This document shows, in pieces, positions 12,101-20,409 of a stretch of 64,000 nucleotides of DNA (position 1 is its first letter; each line of letters opens with the position of its first letter). The stretch lies in assembly GCF_047948215.1 (NCBI RefSeq), contig NC_134460.1, forward strand, positions 10,535,501 to 10,599,500, given 5' to 3'. This stretch comes from Lycorma delicatula (taxonomy: Eukaryota; Arthropoda; Insecta; Hemiptera; Fulgoridae). A program made the position numbers and the translations under genes. The notes beneath the pieces were generated by a model. That model was not told the origin of the DNA. It saw nothing but the letters and a program-made list of their open reading frames with translations, and did not search any database.

Positions 12101-15100
12101 CAACCAGATCAAAATTGTATTGAAATAAATTACTTTTCTCTAGACACTAAATAACTACCCTCAAGAACTTATACCACTTTCATTAACCCAAGAAGTGGCA
12201 GTAGTTTTGTACTGGTAAACTTAATTATTGAATTTAAAAAACGTTGTTTTAACTTCGCTATTTTGGAAATAAATAGTGGTTAGTAGCAATACAAACCATT
12301 TTGAGGATAATTTCTTCAATTATTTTTTAGTAATTACTGTAAATGTAGTCTTAGTATAAAGTTAAAAAATAAAAATATTTGAAAACTGAAATTTGATCAT
12401 AATGAAATACTGATCTCTCTGGTGGAATGGTAGCATCTTGGCCTTTTATCTGGAGGTCCCAGGTTCAAATCCTTAGCATTATTCATACGCTGCAAAATTC
12501 CATTTCCATATCCCACAGACCAGCTTTAAAAAGAAACAAATTGAATTGAAACATAATGACAAAGAAATATAGAATTGTGGAATGTACATGCTACAGAGTA
12601 GGTTTGGGTGGTTATTTCCCTAATATTTCAGAATATTTGAATCATTTCATGAAACGTAATGAATTTTTTCATTTGTTGTAAACAAAATGATTCATCATCA
12701 CATGATGTTCATGAATATGCAGTAGTACTGATGTTCTGAATTTAATTATTTCACCGACTTAAGTCATCAATATATAAGTAGAATTTTTTTTAAATCTATT
12801 TTTCAAGATCCATATCACCTCTGTACTAATATAATTATTGTATATATAATTCAAATTGATCTGCCTAAGTACAGAATTAAATAAAGTAAAATGACACTTG
12901 CCTTATTTTTGCATAATGTCTACAATAGTACTTTTGGGGCAACCCACATCCTTAGTTGTAATTCTTCTTTATAAAATGTTTATTACCAAATTACATAGTA
13001 AACTCAAAATGATAATTAAAATATATAACTTTAAGATAAAAAGTTAAATATTTAAAAATTTCAAATTTTTGTAATTTTTAAAAAATAAATATAAATATGT
13101 TAAAAATTAATATTAATTAAAATTATTGAAATTAAAGTTATATATATAAAATTTGGATTATGGTTGGTTGCAAGGGAATGTTGTTATGATAATTCATGTT
13201 TTGTCGATGTACAGGTGGATTCAGAATCATGTGCTGGTACTAGTTTTGATTTTATAAATTTGACAAATTTTGACCTTGATGATACAGAACAGTTAATTTA
13301 CTGTTGCTAATGGTTTTAAATTTAAAATAAATCCTAATGGTAAAGAACAATTATGTAATATCATTAGTAATAAAATTCATAGTATTAAAGATAAAATTTG
13401 ATAACTTCCATAATGTAATAATAGATAACTTCCAAGATTTACTGATCACCAATGATTTACTGATCAGATTTGGGAACGTGCCATTCCCAAAACCGCACAC
13501 CAGAACACTTGCTCTTTCTTTAGATTGTTTGCCTCCAATACACTTCTCATTTTTGAAACACAGTATTTTGTTTGGTAAAGCTTGGAAAAATAAACCAGTT
13601 TCATCACAGTTACTGATTTTTTTTATTCATAACCTGCGATTATTTCTGTAATTTTATTTTTCTAGTCAATAACTATTTCTTTGTCTACCTTTAGCTTCAC
13701 CTGAAATTTGATTGTAAGAAATAGAATGCCTCGCAGGAAATATTTCTAGCCATCCATTAGATGGATGGCTAGATAGATGGCTCCTAACGTAGCTGCAATT
13801 TCTTTCGCCTGTTGTTGCAGGATAGGTCCCGAAATAGGAAGATTTTTTGATCTTGTTCCTGAGAACCATTTAAATAAAATTGAATTACTTTCTCCATTTT
13901 TGGTTTTAGTCTGACGTCTACAGTTAGTATTCCTTTCACCCTTCGACCATTCTTCTGTGATTTTATCTTTATTTTTTAAATTTTGTAAATTTGTGTTTTT
14001 CCACAATTAAACTTTCCACTAACTTCTTTAACATTCATTTTAGAAATTAAATTAATAACCTGTATTTTTTTCTTTAAACATAAAGTATTATTTCTCTGCA
14101 TAATTATGAGCAAAATTTTAAAAGAAGAAAAATACACATAACTAAAACTAAAATAAGTTACAGTTTTTAAAATAACTTACAGTTTATAAGTGTTAAATTA
14201 AACTAAAAATAAAGGTATGTATGAACTGTATTTAAACTCTCAACAGATAAAAAACATACAGAACGGGAAACTATAACAATTTACCTATATGACAAAATTA
14301 AAACTATACTGCTGCGCACCACAGTGTTCACAACACTGAATAAAATTATTCTGTGAACTGTACATGGATTGTTTACATAAGCTGCCACCCGCTATCAAAT
14401 TTTATTAATGACTGTCGGCTTATATGGTGGTATTTTGGAGCCAAGAATGTGATGGCGTATAATTAGATAAACAACAGTTACAGTACTGCATTATAATAAT
14501 AATCTACTGAATTTATAATTTGCAAATTGTGGGAGTGTACAATCTTTTTTTTTTTTTTACTTCCTTTCCATCTTATGGGACAAGTTTAATAAGTAAAATT
14601 AAAAGTAAAATCTATGTTTCCTTTCCATTTCCGTATTACGGAGTTTTCCATCTTGAAGAGATTAATTTGTATAAAAATATTTTGGGACTTTTGGAAACTG
14701 TACGTTTTGAGTAGGTTTCTGTTTTGTAGAAGTTTCACTATAGTACAACAACTCTAAAACCAATAAATAATACAGAGAAAATTGATAACATGTATTTAAA
14801 ATATTCATATACTGATAGCATTGTTGAAAATATAACTAAAGCTTATGATAATAATAAATTTAAACCTGCATATAAAACAAATAACCATATAATAAAATAT
14901 TTAAAAAAACAATAATCATATCGATTCATGTAATTTATACAATTTATGTGGAATTTATAAAATAAAATGTAATAATTGTGATCACATATACATAGGTGAA
15001 ACTAAAAGATCTTTTAAAGCTAGATTTCTTGAGCATTTTAGACACTATAAAAATAAAAAGTTGGGTTTCTCTAACGTTGCTGACCACCTCATTAATAATA

Positions 15101-18100
15101 AACATTTTATTTTTGATATTGAAACTAATTTGGAAATATTGTAAATCAAAAAAGGAGATATAAAAAATAATAATAAAAATCTAGACATTTTGAAGAAATA
15201 TTATATATATAAATAGAAGAAGAGATTCAAATTGATCAGCTTGCAAATAGAGTATGAGGATGACACACTTATAAGGGCGGCAATAGATGGCAGCACATTT
15301 TCAGATAAAGATAATGGTAATACATAAATTTAATTATTCATACAGTATTGGCTGGCCGAACAAGTAGAGTTTTGTTTTAATCCTATTTAATTTTATTTTA
15401 TCATAATTGACACCATTCTTTTATATATGTAACTCTTAACTTCAATAATTTTAATTATTATTAATTTTTAACATATTTATATTTCTTTATTAAAATTTAT
15501 AAATTTGAAATTTTTAAACTTTAAAATTTTTTTAACTCTTAATCTTCATTTAATTTTTAAATCGTATACATTAAATTTTATTTATATTTTAATTATCATT
15601 TTGAGTTTAATGTGTAATTTGATAATAAATATTTTATAAAGAAGAATTACAACTGAGGATGTGGGTTGCCACGAAAGTACAATTGTAGACATTATGAAAA
15701 AGTAAAGTGAGTGTCATATTACTTTAATTCTGTACTTTCGTAGATCAGTTTGAATTATATATACAAGATAAGTAGAAATATATTTCAAATTATTAATGTA
15801 GAATAAAAAAGTTTTAAATTTTGTGTGCTCTATAAAAGATGTATATTCATGCGAAGTTTAGTTTATTTATTACTTTCAGTATTATTAAATTCATTTTAAT
15901 ACATTATCATTTTGTTTTAATGTTTAATTTTTACTAATAGAACAAAAATATACAACAGAATGCAATTAATTATTGCACAGAAAGTCAACTCTTTATGGTG
16001 AATTTGAAAATAGTTTTATTGGTATCTGTAGCAGACCATTTTCAAACGCTATTGACAAACTTTATTGTCAAACGCTAAACAATAAAGATATATATTTATA
16101 TCAATTTTATTTATATCAATCAAGATTAAAAATAACAAAGGATGTGTACAGCATGTCACCATTTTTTAAAACTTTTAGTATTAGAAATATTACAGAAGTA
16201 ATTATTTGCAATTTATTCAACATTTAATTTAAAACCAAATTATATATCTGTTAGTAAAGTGACAATTTTCACTTCTAAAATTAAGGGAAAATCTTCTCTC
16301 CTTTGCCCAATATTGTGTAGCATATAAAGGTGTCCAAATGAATTATATTAATCATTCAGCTAGAAATCTAGTTGAAGGTAAATTATTAAATATATCCTTT
16401 ATTGCACATTTTTTGTTAAGTTAATCTAAATACAAAGTTTAAATAATAGCATGGCAATATATTTTATTCATTTTTATGTTAACTGATTACCATGTAAGTA
16501 TAATTAATTCATCAAACTTTAACTTTTGTTAAAATGAAAAAAAAAGTGTATTACATCAAAAGTGTATTGAAGATTTCTTGAGTTTTTGGTTTCGTTATTT
16601 TTACTTTAATATATTTTTCTTGTATGTAAAAATTTTAAAAAGTCTTTAAAACTAGCTTTTTTCAGTTTCACTTTAATTGCTATTAACTTTTAGTTATATT
16701 CTATTTACTGATAAATATAAGTTTTAAGAATGTTTGTTTCCTAATTGTGACTGCTGAATATCTCATTGAAATGTCAATTGAAAAAATAAATATCATAATT
16801 AAAAAAAAGAAATCCTTTTAAAGTTGTATGATTTCAGTAAAGTATTCTGTAAAGTTCCATAATTCTTACTAATGAAAAAATTAGATTATTGTCGTACCTG
16901 AGAATCTGTATGCAATTGGTTGAAGTCTTACTTCACCAACTGTATCTTTCAACTTATAGTTAAATTTCAAATTTTAATGAGAACACCTGTGTAAATTGTC
17001 AGTCCTCATTCCTCAATATAGAACAATAATGCTGGAGACAACTGTTCTATGTAAAGATTAACTCAAAATCTAGTATCAAATATTACCCTCTTTGTAGATG
17101 ATATCACTGTTTCTATATCCTGAGATACACACTACTTGCCTGATCGCATGATTCTGTTTAAGGATGCGCACCTAGTTGTGGAAAAGTCCGTCACCAGGGG
17201 AAGCCCACAGGGCTCGTGTTCTCGGTCCCTTGCTATGGAACCTGGTAGTCGATAGATTTTTGGGACTGACATTCTCGCTCGGAAGGGGTCACAGCCCAGC
17301 CCTTCACTGATGACTGTCTCCTGTTAGTTCATGGTAACTCACGACCCCAGCTAAAAGATCAAGCGCAGGTGGCATTGTCTACCACAGAGGGCTGAATGGA
17401 CATTCAAAATTTAAAGATTTTTGTGCCCAAGACGAAGTTTATGCTTGTCAAGGGTGCAGACAAATTATCATAAAGTCATAACCTTCTGTATTTAGTGTAA
17501 AGGCTGTGTAATCAGCTGAGTTTGAGTTCATAAGTACCTAGGTGTTTTGTTTGATGAGAAGTTGCTGTTTAGCAACCACATTAGGCAACTAAAGGCGGAT
17601 GTCATTTCGTGATGCACAAGCTTAGAAGGATTGCTTAAAAGGATTACAGACTGTCAGGCCATCATTTATACGTGTTTACCAAGGTGTATTCGAAAGTATG
17701 ACCTCTAATGCAGCATTCGTTTGAACGTATAGCTTGGAAATAAATCAAGCACTTATTCAAAATTTAAGGAGTGCCCAGTGCATAGCCGTAATTGTAATTA
17801 AATGCACTGATGTTTTTAAAGCAACCTCCTATGAGGCTACCACTGTATTGGGAAGCCAATTACATAAATCGATTAAATCCAATCGATTTAATGGTGAAAG
17901 TTCGAGCAGCCATGTGGAAATTGCGAAGAGGCAGGAAGGCCGAGGTATTTGGGATGCGGTTTTGAGCCGGGTCTGCACCGAGGAGAACGGTGATCTCAAT
18001 ATACTGGTTCTAAATTTCGAACAGTTACCTATCTCCTGCCTGCGAAGGAGGCTTTACAGCCTCGCAATAGAAGCATGGCAGCAAGAATGGCATGCCACGA

Positions 18101-20407
18101 CTAAGGAAAGGTCCTTGTACAGATTTATACAGGATCTAGGGGGATGGTATGCTTCTCCTTCATTTTTAGGGGCAATGAGAGCCTGAGTTTTCTCCAACCA
18201 TGTAAATTTAAACCAATATTTGTTTCAGTTCTGCCTGGCAGCTGATGAGCTGTACGTCAGCGGGAGGTTTAGTCAAATGAACACATGATGTTCGACTGCC
18301 CAGCTCTGGGGGGGGGGGGGGAAGAACTCAGGCCACCCTGGAATTTAGAGGTCAAGGGGAAAATTGGACTACATTGTTGAATTGTGTAGGAGTTCCTTGA
18401 TGTGGTTGCTTTGTTCAACTGACATCAGTAGTTTACCTAAGGGAAAAGACTCTACCGTGCTGCTGTAGGAAGCTAACAGATAGATATGGCTGGGCTACAA
18501 GCCAGATTAAGGCTCCAAGCTCATTAATAGTGGACAGGTACTTGCTGGCATTCAGTGGCTTAGGCATGGCAGCAAATTGCTGTCTTTGATAACATAAATT
18601 TAATTATTGATAGTCATATATGTTTTAGTAGTTGATGGGGTGCGCCTACCCAGTTTAGTGATATATGTCAAGTGGGTGGTGGGACACGCAAGTGAGTGGT
18701 GTATGGTACCACACTTATTCTGCTTACACTTTTAGGTTGGCTCTAGGAGCTAGTTAGGACACTGGTCGCTAAACTGTTTTGAGGCTCAGTAGCTGTTTGT
18801 GGCACAGACATTTGGGCTTATGCTTTAGGGTGACCAAATGGGGTGGTGGCGGGAGAAATGCCAAGCAAACAAACCAAATATCCTGAAATAATTATTATTT
18901 AAACATTCTGAGTTTTCAGTTCAGAGAGTTATGTATTGAATAGATGAATTATAATTGTCATAACTTTTAAGTGGTTAAAACTATTGTATTGTGAGTACTT
19001 CTTAATTGGAGTCATGATAATGATGTTATTTCTCTTTTCATTGTGCAAAATGTCTGGTTGTCTTGTTAGATAATAAATTCTTGTGGGCTACAAATTGATT
19101 TCATCTACAACAAAATCAAACTCTTCTGTCTTGTTTTGAATGATCTCAGTAAAATTCTTAAGACATGTGTCTTAGATTCAGTTTTAAAAAGAAAAAAATA
19201 CAGTCTGTTAATATTAAACAATGAAGACCAATGAAAACAAAAAATAATGTTGAGATTTCTTTTCTTTCTTTTTGTCTTAAAAAAAGATAAATGAATTTTC
19301 AGATAAACTTTTTTATCAAAAGAGTAGGAGGGAACAGAACTATCATTTGATTTCTAAAAGGTCGTAGGCTTCACTACTGCAAGACAGTGTTAAATGAAAT
19401 AAGACGAGGTGATAATGAGTTGTTTTCTAAGACAATTTGGAGTGATGAGGGAACTTTCAAATTAGCAGGCCACATCAACAGACACAACTGTACCTATTGG
19501 TATTCAGAGAACCGTAGAATTGTTTTTGAGAGGTAGCTAAATCAACCTGGTATTACTGTTTGGGGTGGTGTCTCATGTCATGGAGTAATTTGGCATTGGT
19601 TTTTTTATGGAATATGAACTGGAGCGAAGTACCTGGAAATGTTGGCAACCTATGCCAATCCGCGATTACAAATGAACTGACAACTTCAACTTACTAACAT
19701 GATGGAGCTCCAACTCATTACACAACAGCTGTGTGAAACTACATTGATGAGTTATTTGGTAGAAAAGTTATTGGACAACGAGGAACAATAGAAATGCCAT
19801 CCAGATCTCCAGGCTTTACGGCCATGGATTTTTTCTTTTGGGGAATTGTTAAAGATAAGGTCTGTGCTACAAAACCACAAACTATTGAGGACTTGAAAGA
19901 CGCTATTTGAAACACTTTTGAAGAAATAGATTCCAATGCATGACTCTTCAAATAAGTACACTTAAGTTTCCCAGGTTGTCTGCAAAATTGTATTGACAAA
20001 GATGGAAAATAATTTAAGAAACAATGTAATAAATAATCATGTAGCTTCAATAAAGTGTTATGAATTCAATTTGTTTTTGTTTTGTATTCAAATTATAACC
20101 TTTATGATAGGTATATGACCTTTACTTTTGGTCCACTTGGTACATTTTTTTAAACCATAACCATATGTGGTTTTTGTATTAAAACATTTGAAAGAAAATC
20201 CATTTTTTCATGCCCTAAAGCAAGTATCATATTTTTGTAGATTATATGTATAATCATTTTTATTTTATAATAAATAGCAATCTTTGTCTTTTTACAGCTT
20301 CATATGGTGGTGTGATGGGAATATTCTTGGGTATAAACTTCTTTAGCGTTTTTGAATTTGTTTATTTTTATACTATTCGTCTTTTCCACAGCATATCAAA
20401 TCATTAA
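14..20407 (+). CDS. ppk: ppk gene 1: pickpocket-like DEG/ENaC channel subunit, C-terminal part (exons 14-164, 10008-10114, 20298-20407)
   Basis: DEG/ENaC subunits are plasma-membrane trimers that pass Na+; insect pickpockets serve touch, taste, pheromone and fluid sensing. The three exons join in one frame: the first ends in two codon bases (TA), the second starts with T and ends with one base (T), the third starts with CT. The product holds a short Cys pair (PCYHKC) of the late extracellular domain, a SLSVVHLYRD strand ahead of the pore, then GGVMGIFLGIN and the FSVFEFVYF second transmembrane helix, a TIRL stop-transfer basic residue and only about six further residues. The family's G-X-S selectivity filter reads G-I-N here. 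The 5' part lies left of the window. Introns are about 9.8 and 10.2 kb and full of transposons. Family assignment is firm; orthology to a numbered ppk is not attempted. Confidence 0.88.
165..621 (+). other. intron sequence of ppk gene 1, no recognised element
   Basis: AT-rich sequence between the donor at 165 and the mariner at 622. I see no coding potential or repeat. Confidence 0.5.
624..1937 (+). mobile_element. complete but dead mariner (DD34D) element, Mar-1
   Basis: TA dinucleotides at 622-623 and 1938-1939 flank a 1314-bp element. The ends are inverted repeats: CGAGGGTTAT then a T-tract, then CAAGGTCCAATC, about 40 bp with few mismatches. The transposase runs + from the ATG near 772. 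Its N-terminal HTH part is broken by an in-frame TAA near 920, the frame shifts near 1140-1150, and it shifts again near 1710. The catalytic block is in the open part: VTGDET, FLHDNA and YSPDLAPSDFHLF, with 34 residues between the second and third Asp, the DD34D spacing of mariner. A decayed C-terminal end (YDKFPNRSGDYVEK) runs to about 1838. Dead copy in an intron of ppk gene 1. Confidence 0.93.
2010..2365 (-). mobile_element. 3' end of RNase H-bearing LINE (family L-RH), copy 1
   Basis: Shares blocks with 4655-5860 and 36985-37210: GATCCCTGTAG, CTTGTGA(T/C)GATC, TAG(T/C)CCTGATGG(A/G)CTTTA, TTTAGACCCT. Its last part (GGCTTGATGCCA, AAGTAAACACC, GTTGCTATTCTATCTA) matches 5770-5870. It carries only the 3'-UTR-like portion. 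The orientation is taken from copies 2 and 3, where coding sequence lies on the - strand. Confidence 0.75.
3525..3550. repeat. 26-bp perfect palindrome
   Basis: The half-site ATTTTCTATCTCT is followed directly by its reverse complement. It could form a hairpin or be a TE terminus; no partner copy is seen. Confidence 0.7.
3785..3808. repeat. 24-bp perfect palindrome
   Basis: AATTACATTTAA meets its reverse complement, and the AATTACATT arm recurs just downstream. Expected occasionally in AT-rich DNA. Confidence 0.6.
5365..5580 (-). mobile_element. tRNA-derived SINE-B, copy 1 (5' part replaced)
   Basis: Reverse complement of the body and tail of the SINE at 56240-56535. Shared blocks include CTGAGATGTG, GGTTAATTGAAACCCAACCA, CACCGGTATCCATGAT and GAGGATGATATGTATGA. 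The promoter end stops near the B box, where a second SINE abuts it. Confidence 0.75.
5630..5745 (-). mobile_element. tRNA-derived SINE-A, copy 1
   Basis: On the - strand an A-box-like GTGGTGCGAGTGGTAGCG is followed about 35 bases later by B box GGTTCAAATCC, then GGTCTGGCATGGCA and ACACGCTACAAAAC. The layout is that of a tRNA-derived Pol III SINE head. The same block recurs at 12413, 22300, 38960 and 60360. Confidence 0.8.
6340..6965. other. intron of ppk gene 1, nothing recognised
   Basis: AT-rich sequence between the LINE and the next mariner, with no coding signal. Confidence 0.4.
6968..8283 (+). mobile_element. complete but dead mariner, Mar-2
   Basis: TA at 6966-6967 and 8284-8285 flank about 1316 bp. 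Inverted ends: left GAGATGTGATTGGAAAG then TTTTAAGAC, right GAGGTGAGATTGGAAA then TTTTAAGACT. The transposase starts near 7171 (MDEKQQVKFYLKTGKSDSET) and is soon interrupted by stops. VIVGDTSSVYGYHPETKK holds the first catalytic Asp, LHHDSARL the second. In the third site, SPDLASVNFSLF, the Asp is replaced by Asn. The C-terminal part (DSIEDIQATTERVLNTL) stays open to 8176. Multiply broken. Confidence 0.9.
8456..8498 (-). ncRNA. hammerhead-ribozyme-like motif HHR-1 (left arm of PLE-1)
   Basis: Reading the - strand: helix I strand GAGCAA, core CTGATGC, helix II region TGTGAGGTAATCGC, GAAA, GTGC, TC, then helix I partner TTGCTT. GAGCAA pairs fully with TTGCTT (one wobble). GAAA and the UH cleavage dinucleotide (UC) are kept. 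The last core A is C and helix II is weakened. As in both families here, an extra U precedes helix II, which is not canonical. Probably a decayed pLTR ribozyme. Confidence 0.55.
9010..9285 (+). pseudogene. GIY-YIG nuclease remnant of PLE-1
   Basis: Fragment equivalent to residues after the GIY-YIG core: TRSFKTRFDEH, a stop, then RYCKSRKLGFSNVSDHF, INN, KIKKYSINTNNR, FNILERFYIYKYK. It is parallel to 14995-15265 in PLE-2. The GIY and YIG strands themselves are not preserved. Confidence 0.7.
9534..9576 (+). ncRNA. hammerhead-ribozyme-like motif HHR-2 (right arm of PLE-1)
   Basis: Core CTAATGA at 9540-9546, hairpin GCGAG-GTA-CTCAC (4 of 5 pairs), GAAA at 9561-9564, GCAC, TC, then TTGCTT at 9571-9576. 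The upstream helix I strand has decayed to ATAGAA. The invariant core G is A, so this copy should be inactive. Together with HHR-1 the ancestral helix II reads GCGAG-GTA-CTCGC, a perfect stem. Confidence 0.55.
10008..10114 (+). CDS. ppk: ppk gene 1, exon encoding pre-TM2 strand
   Basis: Flanked by acceptor TTTGCAG and donor GTAAGT. Codes for DTLNTSSLSVVHLYRD, then a polar stretch with WLNYREP and YNWDT. This matches the beta strand and short linker that in ppk channels lead from the Cys-rich domain to the pore (the family pattern is L-x-V-x-I-Y-F/Y-x-D). Phase 2 in, phase 1 out, which fits both neighbouring exons. Confidence 0.88.
10545..11560 (-). mobile_element. decayed Tc1/mariner-superfamily transposon, Tcm-1
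   Basis: On the - strand: IFTDEATFHLKG near 11060, FFFAEKSINGNIYCNML near 10900, then a broken LIVSQALNEK and VYPGPKEVWTE. These match the SDE-x-x-F-x-L, FFF-x-x-x-I-x-G-x-x-Y and N-terminal-to-WPxRSPD order of DDE_3-type transposases, the same group as 19325-20150. Many stops. The ends are not resolved, and the part above 11160 is assigned only by context. Confidence 0.6.
11680..12400. other. intron of ppk gene 1, nothing recognised
   Basis: A - strand reading at 11677-11892 shows no motif, and no repeat partner was found in the window. Confidence 0.35.
12413..12530 (+). mobile_element. tRNA-derived SINE-A, copy 2
   Basis: A-box region CTCTCTGGTGGAATGGTAGC and B box GGTTCAAATCC, spaced as in a tRNA, followed by CATACGCTGCAAAATTCCAT. 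Same family as 5630-5745. Confidence 0.8.
12920..12961 (-). ncRNA. hammerhead-ribozyme-like motif HHR-3 (left arm of PLE-2)
   Basis: On the - strand: TTACAA, core CTAAGGA, TGTGGGTTGCCCC, AAAA where GAAA is expected, GTAC, TA, then TTGTAG. TTACAA and TTGTAG pair over six positions with one wobble. Two core changes make it inactive. The UH site (UA) is kept. Confidence 0.5.
13440..14060 (-). pseudogene. pogo/Tigger-type transposase fragment nested in PLE-2
   Basis: On the - strand from about 14040: VSGKFNCGKTQIYKI (helix-turn-helix), NKDKITEEWSKGERN, RSKNLPISGPILQQQAKEI, then NGWLEIFPARHSISY and ISGEAKGR (CENP-B/Tigger DNA-binding domain), NCDETGLFFQALPNK (first catalytic Asp), KCIGGKQSKERASVLVCGFG and FPNLIS. 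This is the order of Tigger-like proteins. Several frameshifts; the protein stops before the later catalytic residues. Confidence 0.8.
14780..15270 (+). pseudogene. GIY-YIG endonuclease domain of PLE-2
   Basis: GIYKIKC (GIY strand), HIYIGETKRSFKAR (YIG strand and catalytic Arg region), EHFRHYKNKKLGFSNVADH (His-containing helix), HLINNKHFIFDIETNLEIL. The GIY and YIG motifs and the Arg are intact. A TAA follows LEIL and a stop interrupts IYK-KKR further on. In Penelope elements this domain nicks target DNA. Upstream residues KPAYKTNNHIIKYL fit the linker after the Penelope RT. Confidence 0.82.
15647..15688 (+). ncRNA. hammerhead-ribozyme-like motif HHR-4 (right arm of PLE-2)
   Basis: TTACAA, core CTGAGGA, T, stem-loop GTGG-GTTG-CCAC, GAAA, GTAC, AA, TTGTAG. 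Core and GAAA are intact, helix I has six pairs, helix II is perfect. The U before the cleavage site is A, whereas HHR-3 keeps UA there. Lies downstream of and in sense with the GIY-YIG region. Confidence 0.58.
15770..16815. other. intron of ppk gene 1, no recognised element
   Basis: AT-rich. An 84-codon + reading frame at 15973-16227 has no family motif, and its composition is that of the surroundings. Confidence 0.4.
16820..17135 (+). pseudogene. LINE reverse-transcriptase fragment (CR1/Jockey-like)
   Basis: A broken + reading gives FSKVFCKVP, a degraded DFSKAFD-type motif, then LMKKLDYC, NWLKSYFTN, and further on ITLFVDDITVSIS in the position of the FADD active site. This order and spacing are those of LINE RTs. 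Many stops and at least two frameshifts. The next LINE begins immediately after it. Confidence 0.65.
17140..18840 (+). mobile_element. R1-type LINE remnant (RT palm/thumb to 3' UTR)
   Basis: VTRGSPQGS (RT motif 4), then frame-shifted LHDDCLLLVHGN in the place of the YADD motif, STTEG, an open stretch at 17734-18183 with RSAQCIAVIVIKCTDVFKAT (resembles the R1 'RVTGAYRTTST' region) and GGWYASPSFLGAMRA, then a broken zinc-finger-like end (HMMFDCPAL). GC is higher than the surroundings. Stops and shifts throughout. A G homopolymer lies at about 18308-18320. The right boundary is approximate. Confidence 0.72.
18850..19320. other. intron of ppk gene 1, nothing recognised
   Basis: AT-rich spacer between two elements. 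Confidence 0.4.
19325..20150 (+). mobile_element. Tc1/mariner-superfamily transposon Tcm-2, 5'-truncated
   Basis: A + reading with a few stops and shifts gives IWSDEGTFKLAGHINRHNC, QPGITVWGGVSCHGVI, then QHDGAPTHYTTAV, ELFGRKVIGQRGTIEMPSRS, FTAMDFFFWGIVKDKV and KPQTIEDLKDAI. The Asp of DGAPTHYT and the Asp of AMDFFFW are 41 residues apart by my count if no indel intervenes. The HTH domain and left end are absent. It ends less than 200 bases before the last exon of ppk gene 1. Confidence 0.78.
20298..20407 (+). CDS. ppk: ppk gene 1, terminal exon: pore, TM2 and stop
   Basis: Acceptor TTTTTACAG precedes CT TCA TAT GGT GGT. The protein is SSYGGVMGIFLGIN, then FFSVFEFVYFYTIRLF, HSISNH and TAA. 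The GG-x-x-G-x-F-x-G pore entry and the S-x-x-E of TM2 are family hallmarks. The selectivity triplet is G-I-N rather than G-x-S. The cytoplasmic tail is unusually short. A GTATAA inside the exon resembles a donor, but reading through yields the canonical helix. Confidence 0.9.
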
Positions 20408-20409
20408 GG

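Larger units (their letters stand above)
12841..15764 (+). mobile_element. Penelope-like element PLE-2 with about 320-350 bp inverted arms and a nested pogo element
   Basis: The left arm 12841-13152 is the inverted copy of 15415-15764. The outer ends (TATATATAATTCAAA) and inner ends (AAATATGTTAAAAATTAATA) both match, with scattered substitutions and small indels. Between them on + at about 14780-15270 is a Penelope C-terminus: KPAYKTNNHIIKYLKK, then GIYKIKCNNCDHIYIGETKR, ARFLEHFRHYKNKK, LGFSNVADHLINN. A pogo/Tigger transposase fragment (13440-14060) lies between the left arm and the coding part. No reverse transcriptase is seen. Confidence 0.85.

Noticed and set aside
12413..12500. Functional tRNA gene at the B-box sites
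   Set aside because: No acceptor or anticodon stem closure, and the same block recurs five times with tails: SINEs.
13666..13869. Direct repeat ATCCATTAGATGGATGGCTAG-like run near 13750 as a CRISPR-like or regulatory repeat
   Set aside because: A small local palindromic duplication inside the pogo fragment; eukaryotic context.
15973..16227. 84-codon + frame as a ppk exon
   Set aside because: No family motif, and splice phases on both sides already join 14-164 to 10008-10114 to 20298-20407 directly.
19739..20050. - strand 103-codon frame
   Set aside because: Antisense of the Tcm-2 transposase; no motif of its own.
20333..20338. GTATAA inside the last exon of ppk gene 1 as a splice donor
   Set aside because: Reading through gives the canonical TM2 helix and a stop; splicing there would remove it.
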